Positions 51,099-60,277 of a DNA stretch of 64,000 bases are shown piece by piece (positions within the stretch are counted from its first letter, which is position 1; each line of letters opens with the position of its first letter). A program made the position numbers and the translations under genes. This stretch comes from Bog-473 sp963755375 (GTDB lineage Bacteria > Actinomycetota > Acidimicrobiia > Acidimicrobiales > RAAP-2), in contig CAVWKG010000016.1 of assembly GCA_963755375.1 (NCBI GenBank), positions 1,178,001 to 1,242,000 of the forward strand, read 5' to 3'. The notes under the pieces were generated by a model. The model made no database searches. It saw nothing but the letters and a program-made list of their open reading frames with translations, and was not told the origin of the DNA.

Positions 51099-52085
51099 TC
51101 AGCGACTGCCGGCGCTCCCGTTCGCCTGTGCCGTCCGGTGCATCCACAGTGACGCATTGGCGGCAATGGCTGCCGTGAGCAATCTGCCCGCGAAATATGT
51201 CCACAACAGCAGCGCCAGCGCGATGCCGATCGCCCCGTAGAGGGCCGATTTCCGCGAGACGACGTGCACGACGTAGGTGATGGTGAGCAGGTGGAGGACT
51301 CCGACACCCAGACCGAAGATGAGGGCCCCGGGCAGGAGCGCCCACCATTCGCACTCGTCTCGCGGCAGCCACCACGAAGCCAGGTACCAGGCGCCGGCCG
51401 ACACGACGATGGTCAGGAGCAGGGCCACGACGCGCAACCCCAGTGACTGGGTGCCCAGCCAGGCAGCCAGATCGGCCACGCCGAAGAGGACGGTGACGAA
51501 CCCCACGAGGATCAGAGCGGCCCAGAGCGTGGGCTTGCCCGCCGGTTGCACCCTCCAGATCAACCGGTGCACGATCCACAGCACCTGGACGAGCGAGCGT
51601 GCCGTGAGAACCAGGGCAAACCCGCCAACGAACAGAGCAAACAGGCGGTTGGCCAGGGACATGGTGCTGGTGCTGGCGACGGCACTAGCGAGCAGTCCGC
51701 CGATACCGGCCGATCGTGCGGCGTCTCCCGGATCCTGCCCCGCAGCCGTCGAGGCCAGGCCGAAGCCGGTGACCATGACGAAGGCATAGGGAACCAGGAA
51801 CATGAAGAGGCGGAACGCCACCGCCGCCGCCAGCACGCCTCCCCCCGTCTGCGCATCCCGTTCGACCGCCTCGAACGCCGTATCGATCGATGCCGAGTCC
51901 GCTCGCCGTGCCTCGATCCCTGCTCGAGTCCGTACCGCTCGTTCGCGCAGACGCGCCACGCGGTTCCTGACCGAGTCCGACGCCGGCGGGGGGATGGCGG
52001 GCCCACTCGGTTCAGGCGACTCCGGCAGCTCTGACGGCTGGGGCGCTTCACCTCGGCCTCCGTCAGGGTCCTCAGCCACGGTCAT
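51099..52085 (-). CDS. YihY/virulence factor BrkB family membrane protein
   Basis: A 328-residue protein. The first 90 residues are hydrophilic (Pro/Glu-rich, then basic). Then come six membrane segments with the YihY pattern (AFRLFMFLVPYAFVMVTGFG; LVQVLWIVHRLIWRV; LLPGALIFGLGVG; YGAIGIALALLLWTYFAG). The function of the family is not settled. I chose ATG 52085 (MTVAEDPDGG), which gives the usual length. It is divergent from the GH99-like gene. Confidence 0.87.
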   Translation of the reverse strand: MTVAEDPDGGRGEAPQPSELPESPEPSGPAIPPPASDSVRNRVARLRERAVRTRAGIEARRADSASIDTAFEAVERDAQTGGGVLAAAVAFRLFMFLVPYAFVMVTGFGLASTAAGQDPGDAARSAGIGGLLASAVASTSTMSLANRLFALFVGGFALVLTARSLVQVLWIVHRLIWRVQPAGKPTLWAALILVGFVTVLFGVADLAAWLGTQSLGLRVVALLLTIVVSAGAWYLASWWLPRDECEWWALLPGALIFGLGVGVLHLLTITYVVHVVSRKSALYGAIGIALALLLWTYFAGRLLTAAIAANASLWMHRTAQANGSAGSR

Positions 52086-52148
52086 GGTGCATTCTTCACC
52101 CACGCCGGACGTGAGTCTCACATTGCTCGGCGGATCCGTGCCATCTCT

Positions 52149-52154
52149 TAGGAT
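52149..52154 (+). promoter_or_regulatory. -10 element (TAGGAT) of a probable leaderless promoter
   Basis: TAGGAT ends 6 nt before GTG 52161, the start of the GH99-like gene. No ribosome-binding sequence is visible. Confidence 0.45.
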
Positions 52155-52160
52155 CCCGCG

Positions 52161-53490
52161 GTGCGGATCGGTCTCGGGCAATGGGCGAGGTGCTGCCTGG
52201 GGACCCTCGTTGCGCTCACACTCCTCATGGCCGCGAGCACACACGCGACGGGCGAGCCACCTTCCTCGAGCACCCCTCATCCGCTCGTCGGCGCCTACTA
52301 CTACCTCTGGAACCCGGAGAACTTTGCCGGCGGAACCCTGCGCGCCCGGCTCGTGCCGCCCCAGCTGCCCGCCGCCTCGCTCGTGAACTCCACGAGCCCG
52401 CAGACGGCCGCACGGGATATCACCAACGCCCGAAAGGCGGGGATCAACTTCTTCGCCGTGGACTGGTGGCCCTACGACGCCGGTTACTCCGGAGAGAACT
52501 ACCAGCACGCCGATGACGCCATGAAGGACTTCTTGGCCGCGCCGAACATCGCCCAGATGCGCTTTGCCATGTTCTACGAGACGTGGAACCTGGGCTTCGA
52601 TCCCGGCCGCGAATCCACGCCCGTCACGTTTCAGATGGAGTTGCACTTCGACTCGGACATGATCTCGTTCGCCAGGCACTACTTCCACAACCGTTCCTAC
52701 CTGCGCATCGACGGCCGCCCGGTCGTCTTCCTGTACCTGACCCGAACCCTCACCGGCGACGTCGCGGGGATGATCGAGGGCGCGGCGCAAGGTCCTCGAG
52801 GCGCAGGGCTTCAACCCCTACTTCATCGGGGACGAGGTCTATTGGCGCGTCACACCGGAGGACCCCAACCCGGCGGGCCCCCTCCTGACCACGACGCCGC
52901 AGGTCTCGCGCATCGAGCAGTTCGACGCGATCACCTCCTACATCCTGTACTACGGAGATCCCGATTTTCTGCTCGGTCCGACCAAGGACTTCATCGGCTA
53001 TCCCGGGACCACCGACATCGTGGCCGACGAGAGACATCTCCTGAGCGCCTACCGCGCGGCGACCAACGGCCGCGTGCCGGTGGTTCCCGACGTTTCGTCG
53101 AGCTTCAACGACCGTGGTTTCCGGCTACCGACGAACCATCCGGCCCAACCACGCCAGTGGTTGCCGGGCGAGGGTCCGGCCTCGACCCTCGATCACCTCT
53201 TCCGTTGCGTTGCCATCCCTGAGGTCAGCCCCACCCTCCCGATGGTCATGGTGACATCGTGGGACGACTGGAACGAGGACACCGGCATCGAACCGATCGG
53301 GGGCACCCCGACCCACCTCGACGACAGCCCCTCGGGGGACGCCTACACCGAGGGCTACGAGTACGGCGGCGAGGGGCGAAGCGCCCTGCGGGCGCTGCGC
53401 GCAGACGTGGCGCTCTTGGATCGCCGGTTCTCGGGTACCCGTGGCGGCGCCGCCCGGAGCGAGGGTTCGAGCGCTGCGGGCTCGTGTTGA
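52161..53490 (+). pseudogene. GH99-like glycoside hydrolase gene with one frameshift
   Basis: The first frame (52161 to about 52788) encodes a signal peptide (LGTLVALTLLMAAS) and the start of a GH99/GH71-like catalytic domain: PLVGAYYYLWNPENF, AGINFFAVDWWPYD, GRPVVFLYLTRTL. The domain then continues in the +1 frame (VLEAQGFNPYFIGDEVYW, from about 52793) to VTSWDDWNEDTGIEPIGG and stops at 53490. One extra base in the GGGCGCGGCGCAAGG stretch explains the shift. Restored, the protein would have about 442 residues and act on extracellular alpha-mannose-type glycans. A sequence error or a recent mutation are both possible. Confidence 0.75.
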
Positions 53491-53670
53491 GGGTCCGCCC
53501 GGGGCACCGCCGGGAGGAACCGAGTCCGAGGTCAGGGTCAGGGGAGCCCCGTCAGGAGTGCCCGGAACGGCCGCGGGACGGCCCCGGGCGTAGGCTGGAT
53601 GGGCACCCGTGGAGTGCCCGGACGATCCTTCCCGGTCGTGCGGTGCTGCGGGTGCGCACAAAGGAGCACC

Positions 53671-53910
53671 ATGACCACATCCGATTCTCTGTCTGATTCT
53701 TTGCATGTCGCCGCGCAGCTCGACGAGGACCACGCACCCGAAACGAATGGCCGTATACCGGTCTGCCGACGGTGCGGCGCACGGACGGACGGCCCAACGG
53801 GGCTGCACCACGTCCTGCAGGAAGGTCGCATCACGCGCTCGAGCGAGTGGCTCGTCGCCCAATCACGACTGCGGGACATCGCCCACTCGCAAATGCTCAG
53901 GGGCAAGTGA
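53671..53910 (+). CDS. Small CxxC protein of unknown function
   Basis: A 79-residue hydrophilic protein from ATG 53671 (AAGGAG 4 nt upstream). It has an acidic N-terminus and a single CRRC pair in IPVCRRCGARTDGP, then HHVLQEGRITRSSEW. I do not recognise the family. With only one Cys pair a zinc site would need His (HH is nearby) or a dimer. It is convergent with the ferredoxin gene. Confidence 0.55.
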   Translation: MTTSDSLSDSLHVAAQLDEDHAPETNGRIPVCRRCGARTDGPTGLHHVLQEGRITRSSEWLVAQSRLRDIAHSQMLRGK

Positions 53911-53952
53911 GCAAGGAAAAGGTCTGGACCCGCTCGCCGTGATCGGGTTGCC

Positions 53953-54222
53953 TCACGCGTCTGGTCCCGGCGCGGGCACCAGGGTGATGGCGTCTTCCGG
54001 GCAGACGGTGACACAGAGCCCGCACGCGTGGCACTGGTCGGCGCGCACGGGGTAGGCCGTCAGACGGCGGTGTGCGGTGGTGCGCAGCTTGCCCAGCATG
54101 CCCAGTGCCGTGAAGTCGCCGGGGTCCATCCGGCGCACCTCGAACACGTCGTACGGGCAGATCCGTACGCAGTCCCGCTTGGCCTCGCAGCGGCCGTGAT
54201 CCACCACAGGTCTGGTTGCCAT
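53953..54222 (-). CDS. Ferredoxin, probably 7Fe type
   Basis: An 89-residue ferredoxin. The first motif is C-x5-C-x3-CP (CEAKRDCVRICP), lacking one Cys, and the second is complete C-x2-C-x2-C-x3-CP (CHACGLCVTVCP). This predicts one [3Fe-4S] and one [4Fe-4S] cluster. It is downstream (29 bp) of the acyl-CoA dehydrogenase gene on the same strand, so it may accept electrons in this CoA pathway or serve a monooxygenase elsewhere. Confidence 0.88.
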   Translation of the reverse strand: MATRPVVDHGRCEAKRDCVRICPYDVFEVRRMDPGDFTALGMLGKLRTTAHRRLTAYPVRADQCHACGLCVTVCPEDAITLVPAPGPDA

Positions 54223-54251
54223 GGACCCAGACTACGAAGGATCCTCGGAGA

Positions 54252-55490
54252 CTAGGACCCGGACAGCGGGTCCCTCCATCCCGGCGACCCGGTGCGTGCC
54301 CCGGCGGCCACCCGCAGGCCGATGTAGTTGCGCTGCGCCTCCACCGTGCCCGCCCCGATGCACAGTCCCCTGATGTCGCGGTAGGCGCGTTCGAGCGGGT
54401 ACTCGCGCGAGTAGCCGTAACCACCGTGGATCTGCATGGCCTCGTCGCACACGAACTTGGCGGCGAGGTTGGCGGCCGTCTTGGCCATGGCCGTCTCGAG
54501 CGCCGGCGGAGTCCCGCCCGGACCAGCCAGGCGCACCGCCCGGGCGAGCAACAACCGGGCCCCTTCGAGCTGCACCGCCATGTCGGCCAACTTCCACTGC
54601 AGGCCCTGCAGCTCGGCCAGCGGCCGGCCTCCGATGATGCGCTCGTGCATGTAGCGCACCGCGTGCTCCAGCGCGCCCTGGGCGGCGCCCACGCACATGG
54701 AGGCGTTGCCGCAGCGCTCATGGTTGAGATGCGACAGCAGCACCTTGAAGGCCTCCGTGTTCGACGGATCCCCCGCGAGCAGCACGTCGTCGGCGGTGAT
54801 CTCGACCCCGTCGAAGGCGAGCTCGGCCTCGGTGGCGGCGTGGATCCCCATGCCCTTGTGGCGCCCCGTGACCGACACGCCTTCCCGGTCCGTCGGCACG
54901 ATCACCGCCCCGATGCCCTTGGCGCCCACCCCGCCCGGCCAGCGGCACCAGACGAGCACTCCCTGGGCCACGTCGCCCAGGGTCGAGTAGTTCTTGTAGG
55001 CGTTGAGCCGCCAGCGCCCACGCCCGTCCTCGACGAGCGCGGCGCGCATGTTCTGCACGGCCGAGCCCGCGTCGGGCTCGGTGATCCCGATGCTGATCAG
55101 GGCATCCCCGTCGGCCACCGCCGGGAGCCAGCGTTCTTGCATGGCCTCGGGGCCCAGGTGCTCGATCCCACGCGGTGGCCCGTTGAAGGTGAGCTGGCAG
55201 CAGATGGCCGACGACACGTCGGCCCGCGCGACCTCCTCCAACACGATGGAGGCCTCCACGTCGCCCAGGCCCATCCCGCCCCAGCGCTCCCCCACCGTGA
55301 TGCGCAGCAGATCGGCCGCCGCCAGCGCCTTGCGGACCTCGGCCGGCACGGCACCCTCCTCGTCGGCCTGGTGGGCCCGGGGTGCCACCTCCCGCTCCGC
55401 CACCTCGCGGGCCAGCTGGCGCAGCGCCGCCTGGTCCTCGCTCTCGGCCAGGAGGTCGAGGCCCGGTCCCGCGTGCTCCGATCCGCTCAT
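54252..55490 (-). CDS. Acyl-CoA dehydrogenase
   Basis: A 412-residue FAD-dependent acyl-CoA dehydrogenase. It has GERWGGMGLGDVEASIVLEE, IGITEPDAGSAVQNMRAAL (flavin/substrate segment), GMGIHAATEAELAFDGVEI, and near the C-terminus QIHGGYGYSREYPLERAYRDI with the conserved Arg. The catalytic base position before YRDIRG carries no evident Glu, so its placement is uncertain. It would introduce a 2,3-double bond. The ATG overlaps the thiolase stop by one base, coupling the two. Confidence 0.92.
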   Translation of the reverse strand: MSGSEHAGPGLDLLAESEDQAALRQLAREVAEREVAPRAHQADEEGAVPAEVRKALAAADLLRITVGERWGGMGLGDVEASIVLEEVARADVSSAICCQLTFNGPPRGIEHLGPEAMQERWLPAVADGDALISIGITEPDAGSAVQNMRAALVEDGRGRWRLNAYKNYSTLGDVAQGVLVWCRWPGGVGAKGIGAVIVPTDREGVSVTGRHKGMGIHAATEAELAFDGVEITADDVLLAGDPSNTEAFKVLLSHLNHERCGNASMCVGAAQGALEHAVRYMHERIIGGRPLAELQGLQWKLADMAVQLEGARLLLARAVRLAGPGGTPPALETAMAKTAANLAAKFVCDEAMQIHGGYGYSREYPLERAYRDIRGLCIGAGTVEAQRNYIGLRVAAGARTGSPGWRDPLSGS

Positions 55491-56689
55491 CAGCCGAGCT
55501 CGGTGCCGACGATCCCGACGAAGCTGACACCCTCGCCCGGTGCGCCCCCCAGGTTGTGGGTGAGGCCCAGCGTCCGTCCCGGCCCGACCGTGTTGATCTG
55601 GCGCTCGGGCGGTGCCTCACCCCGCAGTTGGAGCCAGCACTCGAAGAGCATGCGCAGTCCCGACGCGCCGATCGGGTGCCCGAACGACTTCAGGCCGCCA
55701 TCGGGGTTGACCGGCAGATCGCCGTCGCGATCGAAGGTGCCCTCGAGGACCTCCTTCCATGCCGTGCCCCGCTCGGCGAAGCCGAGGTCCTCCATGAGGA
55801 CGAGCTCGGTCGGGGTGAAGCAGTCGTGCACCTCGGCCATGGCCAGCTGCGTCCTGGGCTCGGTGATCCCGGCCTGCGCGTAGGCGTCGGCCGCAGAGCG
55901 GACGACCTCCTCGAACGTCGTGTAGTCGTAGGCCGGGTCGATCGGGCCCGCCGCCGGGCCCGCCACGAAGGCCAGCGCCTTCACGTAGAGCGGGTTGTCG
56001 CAGTACTGGTGGGCGTCCTCGACCCGGCAGATGATGGCCGCCGCCGAGCCGTCGCTCACCCCGCTGCAGTCGAAGACGCCGAGGTCGCCCGCCACCAGCG
56101 GTGCCTTGGCGATGGCCTCCATGGAGACCTCCTTCTGGAACTGGGCCCGCGGGTTGCGCGCCCCGTTCTGGTGGTTCTTGAAGGCGATACGGCTCATGAC
56201 CTCTTTCATCTGGTCCCGATCGACGCCGTACTTGTGGGCGTAGGAGGGGGCCAGGAAGGAGAAGGCGGCCGGCGACGACAGGCCCGGATCGGTCCCGTCC
56301 CCCACGGCGCGGATGCCGGTCAGTCCCGAGTACCCGGTGTCCTTGAGCTTCTCCACCCCGATGGCCATGGCAGTGTCGTAGGCGCCCGAGGCCACCGCGT
56401 AGCAAGCGTTGCGGAACGCCTCGGACCCGGTGGCGCAGTAGTTCTCCACCCGGGTCACCGGCTTGTAGTCCAGCTTGAGCGGCCGCGACAACGTGACGCC
56501 GCAGACGCCCGAGGTCATGGTGCCGAGCCAGAAGGCGTCGATGTCGTGGATCGACATGCCGGCGGACGCGGCCGCATCGGTGGCGGCGTCGGTGAGCAGG
56601 TCGTCGACGCCCTTGTCCCACAGCTCGCCGAAGCGGGTGCAGCCCATGCCGATGACGGCCACCTGGTCCCGGATGCCACTGCTCCCCAT
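55490..56689 (-). CDS. Thiolase (SCP-x type) with intact nucleophile
   Basis: A 399-residue SCP-x-type thiolase. It keeps the nucleophilic Cys in RVENYCATGSEAF (about residue 86) and has EVHDCFTPTELVLMEDLG and a C-terminal HPIGASGLRM (His) segment. Related proteins cleave steroid or branched side-chain 3-ketoacyl-CoAs. It lies 4 bp after the HMG-CoA-synthase-like/OB-fold gene; known side-chain thiolases of this class need an OB-fold partner, which that gene could supply. Confidence 0.9.
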   Translation of the reverse strand: MGSSGIRDQVAVIGMGCTRFGELWDKGVDDLLTDAATDAAASAGMSIHDIDAFWLGTMTSGVCGVTLSRPLKLDYKPVTRVENYCATGSEAFRNACYAVASGAYDTAMAIGVEKLKDTGYSGLTGIRAVGDGTDPGLSSPAAFSFLAPSYAHKYGVDRDQMKEVMSRIAFKNHQNGARNPRAQFQKEVSMEAIAKAPLVAGDLGVFDCSGVSDGSAAAIICRVEDAHQYCDNPLYVKALAFVAGPAAGPIDPAYDYTTFEEVVRSAADAYAQAGITEPRTQLAMAEVHDCFTPTELVLMEDLGFAERGTAWKEVLEGTFDRDGDLPVNPDGGLKSFGHPIGASGLRMLFECWLQLRGEAPPERQINTVGPGRTLGLTHNLGGAPGEGVSFVGIVGTELG

Positions 56690-56693
56690 CGCT

Positions 56694-58154
56694 CTACGCT
56701 CCTCGCTCCCCGTCGCCGGCCCGCCCGACGGCCGGGCGCGCCTTCCAGAAGTAATTGTGCACGCCCTGCGCCGTCCACACGCGCCGGAAGGTCATGGCGA
56801 CCCGGTCGCCGATGGACAGTTCGGAAGCCTGGACGTCGGTCATCTCGCAGCGGTAGCGGCCACCGCCGTCGAAATCGACGATGACGCCCACCACCGGCGG
56901 GGAGAGGCTGAAGGCCAGGTGGTCGATGGTGAAGGTGGCCACCGTCCCCGGCACGTCGGCCAGGCGCTCCGGCTGCATCTGGTCGATGGCGTGGCAGGAC
57001 AGGCAGGCCCGGGTGGGGGGCATGTGGCGGAAGCCGCAGACCTGGCAGCGGCTGGCCGCAAAGCCGTACTTCCACTCCTCGGAGCGGTGCACGGTCGGCG
57101 CGCCGGGCCGCTCGGGGTCGGGGCGCCGCGGCGGCTCCCGGTGCATCTGGCCGCGCCAGGTCAGGAAGGTCGCGTAGGGCAGATCGTCGCGCCCGGCGGC
57201 CACCTGCTCGGCCACCGACGGCACGCCGGCCTCGGCTCGCGCCTGTTGCGCTGCGGCCAACGCGTCGGTGGTGCGCAGCACCAGCGCATCCGCGCCGTCC
57301 GCCAATGACAGCACGACGATCACCTGGCCCGGTTCGGCCCGCTCCAGGACGTCACACAGCGCCACGGCGGCGTGGGCGGCGCCCAGGTTGCCCAACGATC
57401 CGGTGAGGTCGGGCGTGAGGGCGCCCTCGCGCACGCCGAGTGATTTCGACACGGCCCTGACCGCCCGCACGTGGAGGCCGGACACGATGGCGTGGTCGAC
57501 GTCGCCCTCGGTCACACCGGCGTCCTTGAGCGCCGCCGCGAACGCCTCGCGGGCCAGCGGCACGTAGAGCTCCTCGCCGAAGCGCTCCTCCCAGACGTGT
57601 GAGTCGGATTCGCCCGGGACCCGCCAGCGGTCGAGGAACTCGTCGCTGGCCGCACCGCGTCCGACCAGCTCCGCCACGGCACCATCCGGCGCGCCCACCA
57701 ACGCCGCCGCGCCATCTCCGCTGTCGCGCTCTTCGGCCGAGCCGGCCAGACCCGTGCGCAGGTCCGAGACGACGGCGAGCGTCGTCCGGCCTCCCGCCGC
57801 CGCCCCGAGCGCCTGCAGCAGCGCACCCATGGCCGAACGCGACGAGCCGGCGAAGTCATAGGCACCGCAGGCTCGCCCGAGCCCCAGCGCGGCGTGCACC
57901 GTCGTCGCACTCGTCTTGTCGAGATACGGCGGGTCCGGCGTGGAGAGGAGCAGGTCCTGCACCGCCCCGCGGCCCGGGCCCACGGCCAGCGCCCGCCGGC
58001 CCGCCTCGGCGCCCAGGGTGGTGGTGTCCTCGTCGTAGGAGGCCACGGCGCGGGTCCCCCGGCCACCGCCGCTGCCCAGCACGCCGGCGATGGCGGCGCG
58101 CTGGAGACGCCAGTAGGGCAGGTAGGTCCCCCAGGCTGCAATGCCGCCGCTCAT
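56694..58154 (-). CDS. HMG-CoA-synthase-like / Zn-ribbon OB-fold fusion protein
   Basis: A 486-residue two-part protein. Residues 1-330 are a KAS III/HMG-CoA synthase-like thiolase fold (GIAAWGTYLPYWRLQR; SYDEDTTTLGAEAGRRAL). Residues 355-486 are a DUF35-type zinc ribbon plus OB fold: CQVCGFRHMPP...CLSC, then VVGVIVDFDGGGRY. The usual nucleophile segment reads YDFAGSSRSAMG, with Ser in place of Cys, so the first half is likely non-catalytic or altered. ATG 58154 (MSGGIAAWG) is the family start. It heads an operon with thiolase, acyl-CoA dehydrogenase and ferredoxin. Confidence 0.85.
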   Translation of the reverse strand: MSGGIAAWGTYLPYWRLQRAAIAGVLGSGGGRGTRAVASYDEDTTTLGAEAGRRALAVGPGRGAVQDLLLSTPDPPYLDKTSATTVHAALGLGRACGAYDFAGSSRSAMGALLQALGAAAGGRTTLAVVSDLRTGLAGSAEERDSGDGAAALVGAPDGAVAELVGRGAASDEFLDRWRVPGESDSHVWEERFGEELYVPLAREAFAAALKDAGVTEGDVDHAIVSGLHVRAVRAVSKSLGVREGALTPDLTGSLGNLGAAHAAVALCDVLERAEPGQVIVVLSLADGADALVLRTTDALAAAQQARAEAGVPSVAEQVAAGRDDLPYATFLTWRGQMHREPPRRPDPERPGAPTVHRSEEWKYGFAASRCQVCGFRHMPPTRACLSCHAIDQMQPERLADVPGTVATFTIDHLAFSLSPPVVGVIVDFDGGGRYRCEMTDVQASELSIGDRVAMTFRRVWTAQGVHNYFWKARPAVGRAGDGERGA

Positions 58155-58244
58155 GGTGCGATCATCCCAGAGTTGGCGGGAGCCGCACACATCAAAAACC
58201 GCCACCCCGGTGGCCGGAACCGCAACTGCGATCGCCCTGGTTGC

Positions 58245-60059
58245 TCAGGCCGCCGACCGCGCGGCGCCCATCTCGGCGCGCCGGGCCGCGGTCGCCGGCT
58301 CGTCGATCTCGAGCGTCAGCTCCTCCAGGGACCCCACCAGCACGACCCCGTAGTCACGGCGGGCACCCTCGACGCTCACGTACTCGTCCAGCACGTCGTC
58401 GAGCACCGCCGCCGCCGGGCGGTCGAGGGGGTCGCCCCAGCCGCCGCCGCCGCCGTAGTCGAAGTTGATCTTGTCGCCGGCCTCCAGGGGCTCCCAGTCG
58501 GCCGTGTGCTTGACCACGAACGCGTCCGGGGACCCGTAGCGCAAGGTGAGTTTGTTCGGCGCCCCGGGGCCGCCCCCGGCGATGCCCGGCATGGGGTACT
58601 TCATCCCGACGACGTAGGTGTAGACCGACGCCGGGACCCGCACCTCTTTGATGTAGTGCGAGCCGCAGCCGCCGCGCCACTGCCCCGGGCCACCCGAGTC
58701 GGTCCGGTAGTCACGGCTCCACTGGATGTGGGGATAGAGGGACTCGTTGATCTCCGCCGTGGCCTTCCACAGGTTGCCGAAGGACGCCGAGACCGCCCCC
58801 CAGGCGTCCATCCCCTTGGCCGCGTTGCACCAGCCGGCGTACACCTCGGCCGAGCCGTCGACGAACACCTGGCCGCTGCGCGGGTCGATGCCGCGGATGG
58901 TCGTCGGGATCCCGGTCTTGTAGGTCTGGGGCACGGCGCGCTCGGGCAGCACGCCGGACAGCGCCACAGCGATGACCTCGCCGATGTCGGCTCCGGGGTG
59001 GTGCGTCCCCGCCGACACCGGTCGCCCCGGATGCGGGTTCAGCACGCAGCCCTCGGGCACGATCAGGTCGATGGAGTTGAAGAACCCCTCGTTCTTGGGG
59101 ATCTCGGGATCCATCATGGCCGCCACCTGGGCCACCGTGTACCCCCGCGTATTGCCGTAGGTCGACCAGGCCTGCAGCTCCTGGCGCTCGTCCGACCCCG
59201 TGTAGTCGATCGTCAGCTTGGGGCCGTCGACGCTGATCTTCACGTGTAGGTGGATGTCGGGGTTCCCGAGCGGGTCGTGGTCCACGTAGGCGTCGCCCTC
59301 GTAGACCCCGTCGGGCCAGGCCGTGATCTCCTCGGAAAAGCGCGCGGCGGCGTAGTCGATCATGTGGTCGACCGCGGCCTCGATCATGTCGACGCCGTAG
59401 CGCTCGACCAGCCCGGCCAGGCCGTCGGCCGCCTGCTTGGCGGCGCCGATCTGCGCGCGCAGGTCGCCGAGATACCCGTCGAGCCGGTTGTTGACCTGCA
59501 GCGCGTAGAGAACGTCACGGCGCTCGACGCCCCGGTCGAGGACCTTGACGACGGGCCAGCGCACGCCCTCGCCCCAGATGTCGGTGGCCGTCACGTTGTA
59601 GCCACCGGGCACGGCGCCACCCGTGTCGCCGTGATGGCATTGGATGGAGGCGATCAGCACGAGATGGTCGTCGACCACCACCGGGGCGAAGACGTTGTAG
59701 TCGGGCAGGTGCCCACCACCGTGGTACGGGTCGTTGGCCACGAAGACGTCGCCCTGGCGGAACTCGTCGACGCCGAGGAAGTCGAGGGCGAAGCGCACGG
59801 GGAGCGTCGAGGTGAGCATGAACTGCGGGATGCCGACGCTGAGGGCGGCCAGCCGGCCCTTGCCGTCGAGGATGGTGGCGTTGCGCTCGTTGGACTGGTT
59901 GAGGATCGGGGTGGTGGCCGTCCGTGAGACGTACATGGCCATCTCGAAGCAGACGGTCTCCATGGTCCCCCGGATGACCTCGGCGGTCACGGGGTCGACG
60001 GCACCACCCTCCATGAGGCGGTCCCTCGGTCCGGCCAGTGCCTGCATGTCGACGTTCAT
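58245..60059 (-). CDS. Hydantoinase B/oxoprolinase family protein
   Basis: A 604-residue HyuB/AcxB-type subunit: VDPVTAEVIRGTMETVCFEM at the N-terminus, FVANDPYHGGGHLPD with metal-binding Asp/His, HPGADIGEVIAVALSG and the C-terminal GGGGGWGDPLDRP. These subunits work with an ATP-binding HyuA subunit in N-methylhydantoinase, oxoprolinase or acetone carboxylase. No HyuA gene is in the window. AAGGAGGGG precedes ATG 60059. Palindrome site 7 is 105 nt upstream, placing it in the same putative regulon. Confidence 0.9.
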   Translation of the reverse strand: MNVDMQALAGPRDRLMEGGAVDPVTAEVIRGTMETVCFEMAMYVSRTATTPILNQSNERNATILDGKGRLAALSVGIPQFMLTSTLPVRFALDFLGVDEFRQGDVFVANDPYHGGGHLPDYNVFAPVVVDDHLVLIASIQCHHGDTGGAVPGGYNVTATDIWGEGVRWPVVKVLDRGVERRDVLYALQVNNRLDGYLGDLRAQIGAAKQAADGLAGLVERYGVDMIEAAVDHMIDYAAARFSEEITAWPDGVYEGDAYVDHDPLGNPDIHLHVKISVDGPKLTIDYTGSDERQELQAWSTYGNTRGYTVAQVAAMMDPEIPKNEGFFNSIDLIVPEGCVLNPHPGRPVSAGTHHPGADIGEVIAVALSGVLPERAVPQTYKTGIPTTIRGIDPRSGQVFVDGSAEVYAGWCNAAKGMDAWGAVSASFGNLWKATAEINESLYPHIQWSRDYRTDSGGPGQWRGGCGSHYIKEVRVPASVYTYVVGMKYPMPGIAGGGPGAPNKLTLRYGSPDAFVVKHTADWEPLEAGDKINFDYGGGGGWGDPLDRPAAAVLDDVLDEYVSVEGARRDYGVVLVGSLEELTLEIDEPATAARRAEMGAARSAA

Positions 60060-60163
60060 GGCCCCTCCTTCGGGGCCCGCCCGTAGGCGACCCCCGCGGC
60101 GCGCGGTGCGTTCGTCACGTCGCCCGCAGTGGGCTCTGCCAGGACTTTCCCGGCGCCCATTTG

Positions 60164-60178
60164 CTGACAGCCGTGTCA
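60164..60178. promoter_or_regulatory. Operator-like palindrome, site 7 (hydantoinase B)
   Basis: CTGAC-AGCCGT-GTCA, extended as TGACA-N4-TGTCA. On the minus strand a TAGAGT -10-like hexamer precedes it by 6 nt, so the site would lie on the transcription start. Confidence 0.6.
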
Positions 60179-60195
60179 CCTTTCACTCTACACGC

Positions 60196-60222
60196 CCCCC
60201 TCGGGGAGACCTCCCCAGGGGG
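60196..60222 (-). terminator. GC-rich double-arm hairpin after the repeat-protein gene
   Basis: CCCCC-TC-GGGGA-GACC-TCCCC-A-GGGGG, two nested 5-bp stems, 56 nt downstream of the repeat-protein stop in its direction of transcription and just upstream of the hydantoinase promoter. No T-run. Confidence 0.4.
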
Positions 60223-60277
60223 TTCACCGCCCCGCACTGCCCCAGCCGTCGCGGCGGACCGACCGCCTCCGCCGGGA

